A stretch of DNA of 64,000 bases from Spisula solida (lineage: Eukaryota > Mollusca > Bivalvia > Venerida > Mactridae): assembly GCA_947247005.1 (NCBI GenBank), contig OX365944.1:4414501-4478500 (forward strand), given 5' to 3'. Numbering within the stretch: position 1 is the first letter of the stretch; each line of letters starts with the position of its first letter. The notes under the pieces are model-generated. The model saw only the letters and a program-made list of their open reading frames with translations, was not told the origin of the DNA and did no database searches. Below are positions 1-12,700 of the stretch, in pieces. A program made the position numbers and the translations under genes.

Positions 1-491
1 GTAGATTGTCCTTGTGGTGTGTAATGTCCGGTTGTTATTTTCTTGTCACCTAACTCTCGTTTCGTTTTAGTTTGACTGACTGAGGCGGCAGACTTTCGGG
101 ACTTTGTAGTTGCTAGATTTTTACGTTGGACAGTGTCTGTGCCGCTTATGTTTTCTGTGCCCGGCAGGTTAAGCTGAGGGCTGCCTTCCCTGTCTGACTA
201 AATATCGTTTTTATATAATATATATTGAATAGCACTTTTATTCACAGTTGATTATTGATTTTGTATGTATACTAGGCTATTTAATTATAGGTTAACGTTA
301 AACAATACATGAGTCTCCTATCTTGTTAAGTTTAACTAATACTGTTTCATTTTGTTTATAAATTTGTTTGTATATTATCATGTATTTAATGTATATAAGT
401 TTATTATGTAGACCATATTGAAAATTGGTATAACACCAAATATGTTATCTACTATAAATAAAGTCGTTACTTACTTACTTACTTACTTACT
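1..491 (+). mobile_element. 3' end of a non-LTR-like element with (TTAC)n tail, in a TOP3A intron
   Basis: AT-rich stretch ending in TATAAATAAAGTCG followed directly by TTAC repeated about six times (468-491). Short tandem tails of this type end many LINE and SINE copies. No coding region is visible in the part present, and the 5' end is cut by the window edge. The class is inferred from the tail only. Confidence 0.45.
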
Positions 492-648
492 CCAAAAACT
501 AAAGTGACTAACCTCTTCTGGGGGCCTCATCTGTATTGATTTCCAGTGGCGAGGATAAATAAAAGCATATAAATCAGCACTGAATTCATGCAGCTCTCTC
601 AGTCAAATGCAAACAAACAAACAACACACCAAGTTTTGGAATACATAC

Positions 649-723
649 CTTTCCACTCCATTTTTCATAAATATAAACTTCTAGATAATTCTTAGCTGTA
701 ACCATCAACCCCTGGGCAACAAA
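649..723 (-). CDS. TOP3A: TOP3A exon 13, last exon found in the window
   Basis: Encodes [20 protein letters not shown] then KWSGK, matching FVAHGLMILARNYLDVYPYDHWSDK. Acceptor CATGTTGCAG, donor GTATGT, phase 0. The expected next segment (LLTEADLIALMEKHGIGTDA in the family) is not between here and base 1, so the gene continues off the left edge. Confidence 0.93.
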
Positions 724-3700
724 CTGCAACATGAAAAAAACTTTCATTTAACATGTACAAAATACATCTGCAATGTATACAGACTGGCAACTTATTTAAA
801 ATCATATACAAGACTAAGCCAAGAACTATCAGCATGTAAATGAAACACACTTATTTTAGATTTCAATACACGTGGGGGATATGCTCATAATCTTAGCATC
901 TTTCGATTTTTAGGACAGAACACAGAGGAAAATTTGACAGATCAACTCTTGACCATGATTAAAAGACTAAAATTGAAAAAAAAATGTCACCAAATATGAA
1001 TGAAAAGGGGTAAAAATTGCATTAATCCAATTTACAACAGCTATATGCCCCTCCCTCCCCCTAGTAGTTTGAGCACAAAATAGAATATAAACCTACCCTC
1101 TCTTGATTAATGTCGATCTCCACCGTGGTCTCGAAACCTTGAGCATCCTGAGAACAGCAGGCGAGGAAATGTCGTACAATAAACTCATACAGTTTCTGTT
1201 CATTACCTTGTAGATTGTGTGTATATTTGGTGGGATGTATAGGAGGATGAGCATTGTCTGTCTTGTTTCCATTACGAGGATTTGGTCCTCTCTCTAGAAC
1301 TCCACCAGCAAATCCTAAACATACATTCACAACATTAGCATTATCAAACAGCTAGTTTCAAATGTTTTAAGTTTATTATGGTATGACACCGTTTCTCAAC
1401 AAGTTTTTCTGAACACTACGCAAACTAGTAACTACTCAAACTAGTAACTAACTCTTCAACATGGAATCTGCAAATTCTCCTCATATGAAAGAAAATCAAC
1501 ATTTTTTGTCACATTTTCATGAAAAGGTGTGACCTGCCGTCACCAGGAATCAAACCCATCTAGTATTCAAAGTCCTCTGAGGATTTGAAATTCGGCATTA
1601 AATCTGCATTTTATCATACTAGGGACTGAGTCCCAAGGGTCATTTTGACTCATTATACTGAATTTGAACAATCTATCAAGAATAGTCCAACCATCATTTG
1701 AAGGAAATTTGACCATTTAGTCCAAATTCTGAGGGTCAGCATGCGATTCTTTGGAAATGTCAGGGGTCAAATGGTGAAAGATTCTAAGGTTCAGATGAAA
1801 CGCCTGTTATGGTGAAGAAATAAGTTCCTATCAAGTTTTGAAGTCATCAATACGACAGGGAGCCTGTTGCCTAACCAAGCTGCTTCCAAATTCATTAACC
1901 TGTAAGTTGGTAGTGTATACTATATCAGTATACAGTATGTAAACATATAAGAGGATATATAGAGATATAAGTGTTGACATACCTCCAAAATTAGGATCTA
2001 ATATGGAAATGGTGTACACAATATCAGAGAGACTTAGAGAGGAGAGTAAAGGGTTAAGCCACCCACCTCCCCAGTTAGGATCAACAGTCTGATGCTGTAC
2101 TAGGGTGGCTAGATCTATTTACATGAGAGACTTTGAGAGGAGAGTGAAAGGTTAAGCTACCCACCTCCCCAGTTAGGATCAACAGTCTGATGCTGTACTA
2201 GGGTAGCTAGATCTATTTACATGAATACATGAGAGACTTTGAGAGGTGAGTGAAGGGTTAAGCCACACTACTCCCCAGTTAGGATCAACAGTCTGATGCT
2301 GTACTAGGGTAGCTAGATCTATTTACATGAGAGACTTTGAGAGGTGAGTGAAAGGTTAAGCCACACACCTCCCCAGTTAGATTCAACAGTCTGATGCTGT
2401 ACTAGGGTAGCTAGATCTATTTACATGAGAGACTTAGAGAGGAGAGTGAAGGGTTAAGTCACACACCTCCCAGGTTAGGATCAACAGTCTGATGCTGTAC
2501 TAGGGTAGCTAGATCTATTTACATGAGAGACTTTGAGAGGTGAGTGAAAGGTTAAGCCACACACCTCACCAGTTAGGGTCAACAGTCTGATGCTGTACTA
2601 GGGTAGCTAGATCTATTTACATGAGAGACTTAGAGAGGAGAGTGAAGGGTTAAGTCACACACCTCCCAGGTTAGGATCAACAGTCTGATGCTGTACTAGG
2701 GTAGCTAGATCTATTTACATGAGAGACTTTGAGAGGTGAGTAAAGGGTTAAGCTACCCACCTCCCCTGTTAGTGTCAACAGTCTGATGCTGTACTAGGGT
2801 AGCCAGATCTATTTACATGAGAGACTTTGAGAGGAGAGTGAAAGGTTAAGTCACACACCTCCCCAGTTAGGATCAACAGTCTGATGCTGTACTAGGGTAG
2901 CTAGATCTATTTACATGAGAGACTTTGAGAGGTGAGTAAAGGGTTAAGCTACCCACCTCCCCAGTTAGGGTCAACAGTCTGATGCTGTACTAGGGTAGCC
3001 AGATCTATTTACATGAGAGACTTTGAGAGGAGAGTGAAGGGTTAAGTCACACACCTCCCCAGTTAGGGTCAACAGTCTGATGCTGTACTAGGGTAGCTAG
3101 ATCTATCTCCTTGGTGAACATATTGGTCTCAGTTCTGGGATAACTGATGAAACCACTAGTATATAACTTCTCTGCAATCTTCATTGTCTCCTTGGCACTG
3201 ATTCGTAATTTTCTAGATGCAAGTTTTTCAAGTTCCTATAATAGACAAGTTAGATAACACAGTCAATTTCAGGTGTCACAGCAGGAACAGGACGGTGAGG
3301 ACCAAACACACACCATGTTTGATGAATGTATACTGAAGCATTCTTTAGTTACCAATAACAGACATTTTATATTCAAAGTCAAAGCACAGGAACTTTCAAC
3401 CAAATAAATAATAAAAAAACTTATATTTTTATTTATTTGATTGCAAGTTCCTGTGGTCAAAATTACCTTGACCTACTGACCACAAATCAACAGGGTTCTT
3501 CTGTAGGTCCTGACCAACCTTCCTAACATGTTAGATGACTCAAGACTCAAACAATCTCTAGCTTTTGATCAGAAATGGTTTGTTTTATTGTCAGTTTTAC
3601 CAACAGCGGAGTGTACAACAACATACCCCAACTTCTTTGAAGAGGATCATAAAACTACAACTAGATGTGATCCTTTATCTCACTATATGGGCCTCAATTG

Positions 3701-6700
3701 ACCTTGAGGCAAATGTAAATTGTAGTTTGAATAGAACAATAAAAGGATTTAATTCTGGTTGTTAAACGTAAACAAGAGGGCCCAAAGGGCCATAGGTCGC
3801 TCACCTGTCCTAGTAGTTCATGCACCTCTAATGGTAGCCTCTATTGCAAGTACAAGGTTTTCATATTGGCTTATGCTTTATAATTTACATCACACTTAGA
3901 CCCAATGACATATTGAAGTGTTTTGACCTTGTGACCTAGTTTTAGACCCAGATGACCAAATATCGAACTTGAAGTTCATACATCATCGAAGTTTCATACA
4001 GATTAGGCCAAAATTGTGACCTCTAGTGACTACACAAGGTTTTTCTATGATTTGATATTGTGACCTAGTTTTTGACCCCGGATGACCCAATATCGAACTT
4101 GACCTAGATTTTGTTGAGGTAATTATTGTGACCAAGTTTCATAAAGATTAGGCCAAAAGTGTGACCTCTAGTGACTACACAAGGTTTTTCTATGATTTGA
4201 TATTGTGACCTAGTTTTTGACCCCGGATGACCCAATATCGAACTTGACCTAGATTTTGTTGAGGTAATTATTGTGACCCAGTTTCATAAAGATTAGGCCA
4301 AAATTGTGACCTCTAGTGACTACACAAGGTTTTTCTATGATTTGACATTGTGACCTAGTTTTTGACCCCAGATTTCCCAATATCGAACTTGACCTAGATT
4401 TTGTTGACATGATCATTGTTACCAAGTTTCATAAAGATAAGGCCAAAATTGTGAACTCTAGTGACTACACAAGGTTTTTCTATGATTTGACCTTGTGACC
4501 TAGTTTTTGACCCCGGATGACCCAATATCGAACTTGACCGAGATTTTGTTGAGATGATCATTGTGACCAAGTTTCATAAAGACTAGGTCAAAATTGTGAC
4601 CTCTAGTGACTACACAAGATTTTTCCATGATTTGACCTTGTGACCTAGTTTTTGACCCCGAATGACCCAATATCGAACTTGACCTAGATTTTGTTGAGGT
4701 GATCATTGTGACCAAGTTTCATAAAGATTAGGCCAAAATTGTGACCTCTAGTGTCTACACAAACAAATTGTGGACGGACGACGGACGGACGAAGGACGAA
4801 GAGTGATCACAAAAGCTCACCCTGTCACTTTGTGACAGGTGAGCTAAAAATATGGAATGTCTACATAATCCAATGGATTCACTTACAAACATTCAACACA
4901 CAATAAGGCATGGTTATATCTGTATGGTCAATTATCAATCTGAATCCTGTCATGTACATCAAACATCCACTCTACAAAACCAGCGCCATATACACATAGA
5001 GGAAATCACGGTCTGCACGATTTATCGATAAAACACAGCTACAGCTGAATATATATGTAATCCTTCCGAGGAGAAAATAATGCAGAGATTACTATGTTGT
5101 TGTGTTGTCAAATGCAAAATATTGGCTATGTTAGAATCGAAATAATAGATATGTACCTGTGTTTTATCTATAATAAAGCACAGTCACTTGTAAAGATGCT
5201 ACACACTCGTGATTAAATTGCTACGCATCCGAACTCGAGACTGTGCTTTATTCTACGATAAATGACACAGGAACATGTTCATTATTTCTTAAATAATTAC
5301 ATCAATTACACTTACCACAGTATCCAGTGCTGTAGGTCGCCATTTACTTTTACTTCTACCCTTTGTATCCACAACTTTAGCTAAAGGAGACTGTAAACCA
5401 TAGACATAGTGAAAATCTACATACTGTAAATCACATAGTGGCATGCCATAAGTACACATCCCTACATCAAAACTCTGTTTCTAACATTACTCAATTGTTG
5501 AAATTCAGCATATGAAATTCAAATGACCATAACTAAGTCAACCCTAGGTATATTTTCATCAAGATACCGGTACCCAGTAAAATACAAGACCTACGGGGAT
5601 TAAATAGTGAGTACAAAACCTATGCACTCTTATTTATTACAAAACTATGTAATAAAATACAAATAAACCCCTGGTAATATTTAGAACATTGATATTTTAA
5701 TCTAAAATACTATGATAAACAACATTACCCCACCCATCCAAAATACATTGGAACTTGAACTTTCCTACCATTTGACAGCGGAACAATAATGGATCCTTTT
5801 AATTCCCACATCAAACAGACGAAAACACGTCTGTAGACACCATTCACACAGCAGAATAATAGAATCTGCATTTGAATACAAATTTCTCGGAATCATTTGC
5901 AAACCGGAAGTTAAAATCGTTTGCCTGTGAAATTTCACAGCTACACCATGGCAACAAAGCCAAACTAAAAAAACTTGACGGCAAATCGATCCCACAATAC
6001 AATATAAGTCCCATTCGGACTGATACAGGCAAACAAAAATGTTTGCCTGTCTCGGGTATAAATACCGGACAGACCAAGCAAGGTCAGTCTTTGTTACTGA
6101 CGAGTGCAATATAGCACGAAACTAGTTTAACGACTAAGCGCTGCGCCGAGACATTGTGTAGCCAGTACCTTTACTTCTCTGCTATATTTTCATCAAATCA
6201 CTTATTTTCTTCAGAAAAGTTCATTATTTCTAATGCAGCCAATCCAGATTTCCGGATTAATCCAGACTTGTAGGATCCCTGTCAATATAACAAGATCTAT
6301 GCCCAGCCAGCATGTTCCACTAGTATCAGTGCTATCCTTCAATTGTTTATATATTCAAAACAAAATGTTTGACAGTGTTACCTACTCTTTTCTAAATGCG
6401 GGGGTCATGATGGTGAACAATAAAATGTGCGTAGTATCAAAGCAATATATCATATCAATGAACTTTAACTTGAACAATATGCTAACACCACGGGCCGTCC
6501 ACCGCAGATGCTGATGTGACCTGATAAGCTCAACATGTGGTTGCTTAACTCAGTATACAATGAACTACAGACTTTTCAATAAGAGTGATAGTCTGATAGA
6601 TGCAGAAAGCACTACAATACTGGTAAACACATTTCACTTTAGTTATATCATACTTGTTTTCTTCAACAAACATAATTTCGATAAATATTTTAGCACATAA

Positions 6701-9700
6701 AAAATAATAATGGGCGTGTGAGCCCTAAGGGAGTTTCATGTCGGATGAAATCGTGATCAACCTTTGCTTTCCCTTTTACAAAGATAAGTCTCTCTGAAGT
6801 CAATATCATCCAACATATCGCTGGCTTAGAATTAGAAGGTCATAAGTACAAAATCAATATTTTGAGAAAACAAGAAAATAGTCTGAAAACAACTTTTTAC
6901 TTAAGGAAAAACAAGGTTTTTAAACTTCGGTTTGGTCAACATGACCAGTTCCAATTTTCATGAAAATACGCTCATAAGAAGTGCCACGTGATACAGATTT
7001 TAAATAAGCATAAGTCTTATTTGGTCGTAAGTAGCACTTACAACCTTCAAATTCTAAGCCAGCGATATAAACTCGCTTATAAACCCAACTAATAACATGG
7101 TACAGCTTAACTTTATTATATCATAAAGTTGCTCAAGCAAGGTCTCAGAATTACTAAACAGATAAGCAAACATCTGGAGTTATGTTGCACATGATATAAG
7201 TAAATAGAGCAAAATTTTACCTCTAGACAATGTTGATACAAAATGAAACATGCCATGTAGTCAAACAATCTGTTCCTGAAAATATAAAACATGCCATGTA
7301 GTCAAACAATCGGTTCCTGAAAATATGAAACACGCCATGTAGTCAAACAATTGGTTCCTGAAAATATGAAACACGACATGAAGTCAAACAATTGGTTCCT
7401 GAAAATATGAAACACGCCATATAGTCGAATAATCGGTTCCTGAAAATATGTAATACGCCATATAGTCGAACAATCGGTTCCTGAAAATATGAAACACGCC
7501 ATGTAGTCAAACAATCGGTTCCTGAAAATATGAAACACGCCATGTAGTCAAACAATTGGTTCCTGAAAATATGAAACACGACATGAAGTCAAACAATTGG
7601 TTCCTGAAAATATGAAACACGACATGAAGTCAAACAATTGGTTCCTGAAAATATGAAACACGCCATATAGTCGAATAATCGGTTCCTGAAAATATGAAAT
7701 ACGCCATATAGTCGAACAATCGGTTCCTGAAAATATGAAACACGCCGTGTAGTCAAATAATCGGTTCCTGAAAATATGAAACATGCCATGTAGTCAAATA
7801 ATCGGTTCTTGAAAATATGAAACATGCCATGTAGTCGAACAATCGGTTCCTGAAAATATGAAACATGCCATGTAGTCAAACAATCGGTTCCTGAAAATAT
7901 GAAACACACCATGTATTCAAACAATCAGTTCCTGAAAATATGAAACATGCCATGTAGTCAAACAATCGGTTCCTGAAAATATGAAACGCACCATGCAGTC
8001 AAACAATTGGTTCCTGAAAATATGAAACATGCCGTTAGTCAAACAATCGGTTCCTGAAAATATGAAACATGCGATGTAATAATATAGTAAAACAAATTAT
8101 CTGATAAGTAGAAAGGTTTCAACACAAAAACATATGACTCTTAGGGCCATAACTCTGACGGTAATCATCTGACAAAACATCCTGATCATATATACTAACT
8201 AGACTTGGTATCAATTCTTCATGTGAAGTTTCATTGGAATATGACTTGTGGTTAAGTGAAATAAGTGCTGACTAACTTTGTGACATCTATCCAGGAAAAT
8301 AGACATCCAGCAGATATTTTTATTCACTTATAACAAGTTGAGAATAAAATACATGATCGTACATGTGATATTATAGTAGGATAATTTGGCCTGATCCTGA
8401 CCTTAATGCATGAATATATTACAAGATTCTTGGGTTGAATATAATAATTCTCGCGAGCAAATCATGCAATATCGGTCCTTTAAAATTGCGTTGGCACTAC
8501 ACCTTGAGCGTGATAACCACCGCTTAAGAAATTACACAACCGGGGTTATAAATACAGACAATATATCAGCTGTTAAATTATGCTAATAGAGAGTCAAGGA
8601 TCATGAACAATATTGAGGATGATATAAATGAGGCGGTTTCGTCAATTGTAAATTTATATCATACATCAGCATCCAGCTGTAAAATGGTGGCAAATAATAC
8701 AAAAGTTGTAACCAAAACCCAGCCTGAATGGTGGGATAATGAATGTAAGGAAAGTAAAAAACATAAATATTCCGTTTTAAGGCGTTTCAGATTAACTAAT
8801 GACAATCACGATTTTGATATATATAAAAATGCAAGAAAATCGTTTAAGAAAATCTGTCAAAATAAGAAAATTGAATTTCAATCTACAAATAGGTTTAATC
8901 TGGTAAATTCCAGGAATAATCCCAGACAATTCTGGTCTATGATAAAAAATAGCTTAAAACAAAACATAGTATCTATTAACATAAACGCAAGCACGTGGTT
9001 AAATTATTTTGAACATTTATTGTTTAAAGAAAATCAAACACCACTGAGTGACTTAAATATAAATATGTTTGAAACAGATGAAAATGCTGAAAACATACTT
9101 AATTGTCCGTTTACGGAAGAAGAAGTCAGAAAATCGATTTTCAAATTAAAATTTGGTAAATCACAGGGCAAAGACGGTATTGGTGCAGAATTTTATAAAC
9201 ATACATGTGATATCATCACTCCTATTTTAATTACGTTATTTAACAAAATATTAACGTCGGGCGAATTTCCAGACGCATGGAGTCAGAGCGTTATAGTTCC
9301 TTTGTATAAATCAGGTGACAGAAACGACCCTTCAAATTACCGCGGAATATCACTGATCGATGTTATATACAAAATTTTCTCAAATACAGTAACAGAAAGA
9401 TTAAACAAATGGTCAAAGGAATCCGATGTCATTGATGAAGCTCAAGCCGGATTTAGATCTGGTTATTCTTGTGTGGACAACATGTTTTCTCTACAATGTA
9501 TGATACAAAAATATATTTCTAGACCACAAGGTAGATTTTATGTATTATATGTAGATTTCCAGAAAGCGTTTGACTCGTTAGTTCATTACAAAATATTTTT
9601 AAACATGGTAAATAAAGGTGCAAACGGGAATTTTATCAAGATTTTGATGTCTATGTACACAAAATTAGAAAATTACGTTAAAGCGACAGACCAACCTTTA

Positions 9701-12700
9701 GATGAAAACGGGCGGGAAAAGTTACCACCTCGTGAAAAATTCGCAGATGACGTTGCCTGTGGGGCGGATACCGTAAACAACCTCCAGTTACAATTAAATG
9801 CTATCTCAGATTTTTGTACACAATCACAAATGACTGTAAACTTACGGAAAACTGAAATAACCGTTTTCAGAAATGGTGGTCCGCTCAGGAATAGCGAAAA
9901 ATGGACATTTAACGGTACAAAAATAAATGTCACCTCCGTCTATAAGTATATGGGCCTTCTATTTACACCCAAACTATCGTGGACCCAAGCTAAAGTAAAA
10001 TTAGCAGCTCAGGCTAGAAAAGCCATAAATGCTATAAAACGGTATCAACTCCCGTTTGGTCAATTTTCTCATCGAGACATGTTTAAATTATTTGATTCAA
10101 TGGTTGTTCCTATCCTTACTTACGGTGCAGAATTGTGGGGTCATAGTTATTCTTCTGATATAGAAAAGGTCCAAATTGAATTCTGTAGATATTTTATAGG
10201 TGTAAATTCATCTGTTAATAATTGTATGGTATTGGGAGAATGTGGACGTCTTCCGCTATGCACAATTTATTACACCAAAAGTATCAAATATTGGTGTAAA
10301 TTGTTACATATGTCAAATTCGCGTTATCCAAAAAATTGTTATAAAATGTTAATGTCGCATGATGCTTTAGGTCGAACAAATTGGGCTACAAATATAAAAG
10401 AACTACTATATAAATACGGCTTTGGTTATGTTTGGATAAATCAAGATATTGGTGATTTAAACATGTTTATCTCTTCGTTTAAACAACGTATAAATGACTG
10501 TATGAAGCAAAACTGGTCAGGTGAAATATCAGCATCTTCTAGATGTGATACATATGTAACGTTTAAATCCTTATTGAATATTGAAAAATATCTATGCATC
10601 GATATACCTTTCTCGTTTAGGAAATCCCTCGCACGTTTCAGATGCTCAAACCATAAACTTAACATTGAACTAGGAAGACATTATGGAATAGAAAGATCCG
10701 ATAGAATATGTCTATATTGTTTCATTCACTTCAATCATTTAATATTAGAAAATGAATATCACGCATTCTTTATATGTCCAAAATATTCTGAAATAAGAGA
10801 ACGATACTTGTTTAGTTGGTATACTGGAAGATGTGATACTTCTGATTTTGAAAATTTAATGAGAAATGAGTGTCATATTATTTTAAAACGAGTATCACTA
10901 TATGTATCAAACTTAATGCAGTGCATTGACAATTTACGATAGAACATTTTATATGAGCACATTAATCACCTTCACTTTGTTAGAATCATACTTTATTTTA
11001 CTTTTGTGAGCAAATTTTGACCAATTTCCGATTTCATGATATCATTACATGTATACACTATTGTTACTGTTGTTTAGTATCATTGACTTATTCCTAAAAT
11101 ATTGCAATGGACACAACTTATTATTTTTGAAATTATTATTGTGTGAACATGTATGTATTTGTATTTTGGGCCGGTGGCCTTTATTTACGTAATAATAAAC
11201 TTGTAAACTTGATCACGTCAAATTCTCTGTACTATATTACGCTTACCTTTTCCAAGAAAAATCTACAGGAATATCATCAATCTTATGAGACACTGAAATA
11301 TTAATGATAGACAATTAATACATCATATAACCCTATATAATCCAGCTGGGAGGTGATGCATTTGATAAAAGATTTAAATATAAACAATATCTGTTACTCG
11401 TATAAACACCCCTCTTGTGCACTCTAATTAACTGAACAAAGTAACCTATGCAACATCATCTCATACAAGTGTCATCCGAATGAGCCAAGTTTGCACAAAG
11501 GGACATTATAGTTTTGCAGTGCAGTACAACCTCTGTAGAGAAACACCATTTGGGAGCGGCAAATATTGGCTGTTGTATAGAGGTTGTTGCTCTACAGAGG
11601 TTATGGCTGCTATGAAGAGGTTGTACTGTATTTATAACAAAAATATTGTTTTCTGGTCAACAGTGTTTCAGTCACATAGAGTCTGCCCAGTTACATTATC
11701 CTGACACTGGATGAATCAGCTGATACCTAGAACTAACTTTGCAAAGTGTCGAGCAAGAGGTATATACCAGTACCATTTTTTAAATTTAACAATGTTGGTA
11801 TGTACCAGACTGGGATCGCACACAAGACCTCTCACACTCAAAGCGAACGCTCTACAACAAGGCTATCGAGGGGGACTCAAGCTGTATATAAGATGAAGAA
11901 ACAATCAATAAGTGCCACAATACCTTTCAGTTTCCAAAATGGTTCCGGGATGAATGCTTGAACTTGTTTGTATCGTTCTACGACAAAGCCTAGTGTGGGA
12001 AACTGACAGCTACCATAACTTATCAGCTGATCAGCCAGGACATTAGGAAATATCTTCTGTAATCGTTTCGTTTGAAATCTTGTAAATGCAGCACCTGTGA
12101 ATGATATCAGAGAAGTTACCTTATATTAACCTGCTTATAAGACGACCTAGTTTATTTGATTTATACAAATTTATTTAAGGTCAATTGGGAAACAAGTTTT
12201 TTCAACTTATAGTAATCACTCTTGACACCTCATTTCTGATGTTATCCATCCTAATGAGGGTATTAGAAGAGAAGCCAGCTTCCATTTTATGCTGAGCATC
12301 TAGCTAGGCAATTGCTACTTTTATTTTGTCTTTGGTAAGCTTGCTCTAAATTACCTGCTCTTAGTAACTTATTCTTTAAGAAGTTTTGTATAAGAAACAT
12401 ATAAATATAACAGATTGTGATCCAATGTTCTTGGTTATGACGAATATTTGTACCCGAATTTCTGACCAGAATTGTGGATATTTGAGTACCCGGTGTAACA
12501 GTCTTTTTTTCCCCGGCCAGTTTTTTCCCCCCACTGGTCCATTTTCCCCCCTAATACAGTTTCTAGTATGATGATCAAAGGCAGCATTGGCCTCTTTTTC
12601 CCCCTTGGCCCTGATTTTCCCCCCTAGAAGCTGAAGTTTCTAGTATGATGATCAAATGCAGCATTGGCCTCTTTTTCCCCTTGGCCCTGATTTTCCCCCC

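Noticed and set aside
5872..6114. 80-codon plus-strand frame and 114-codon minus-strand frame
   Set aside because: They lie in a TOP3A intron over a promoter-like repeat segment and show no family signature.
7302..7924. Overlapping minus-strand frames of 78-111 codons with repeats such as [14 protein letters not shown]
   Set aside because: They are readings of the 41-bp array in rotating frames. The only coding copy is TOP3A exon 9 at its edge.
7243..8078. CRISPR-like array
   Set aside because: Head-to-tail repeats with no unique spacers, in a eukaryotic intron.
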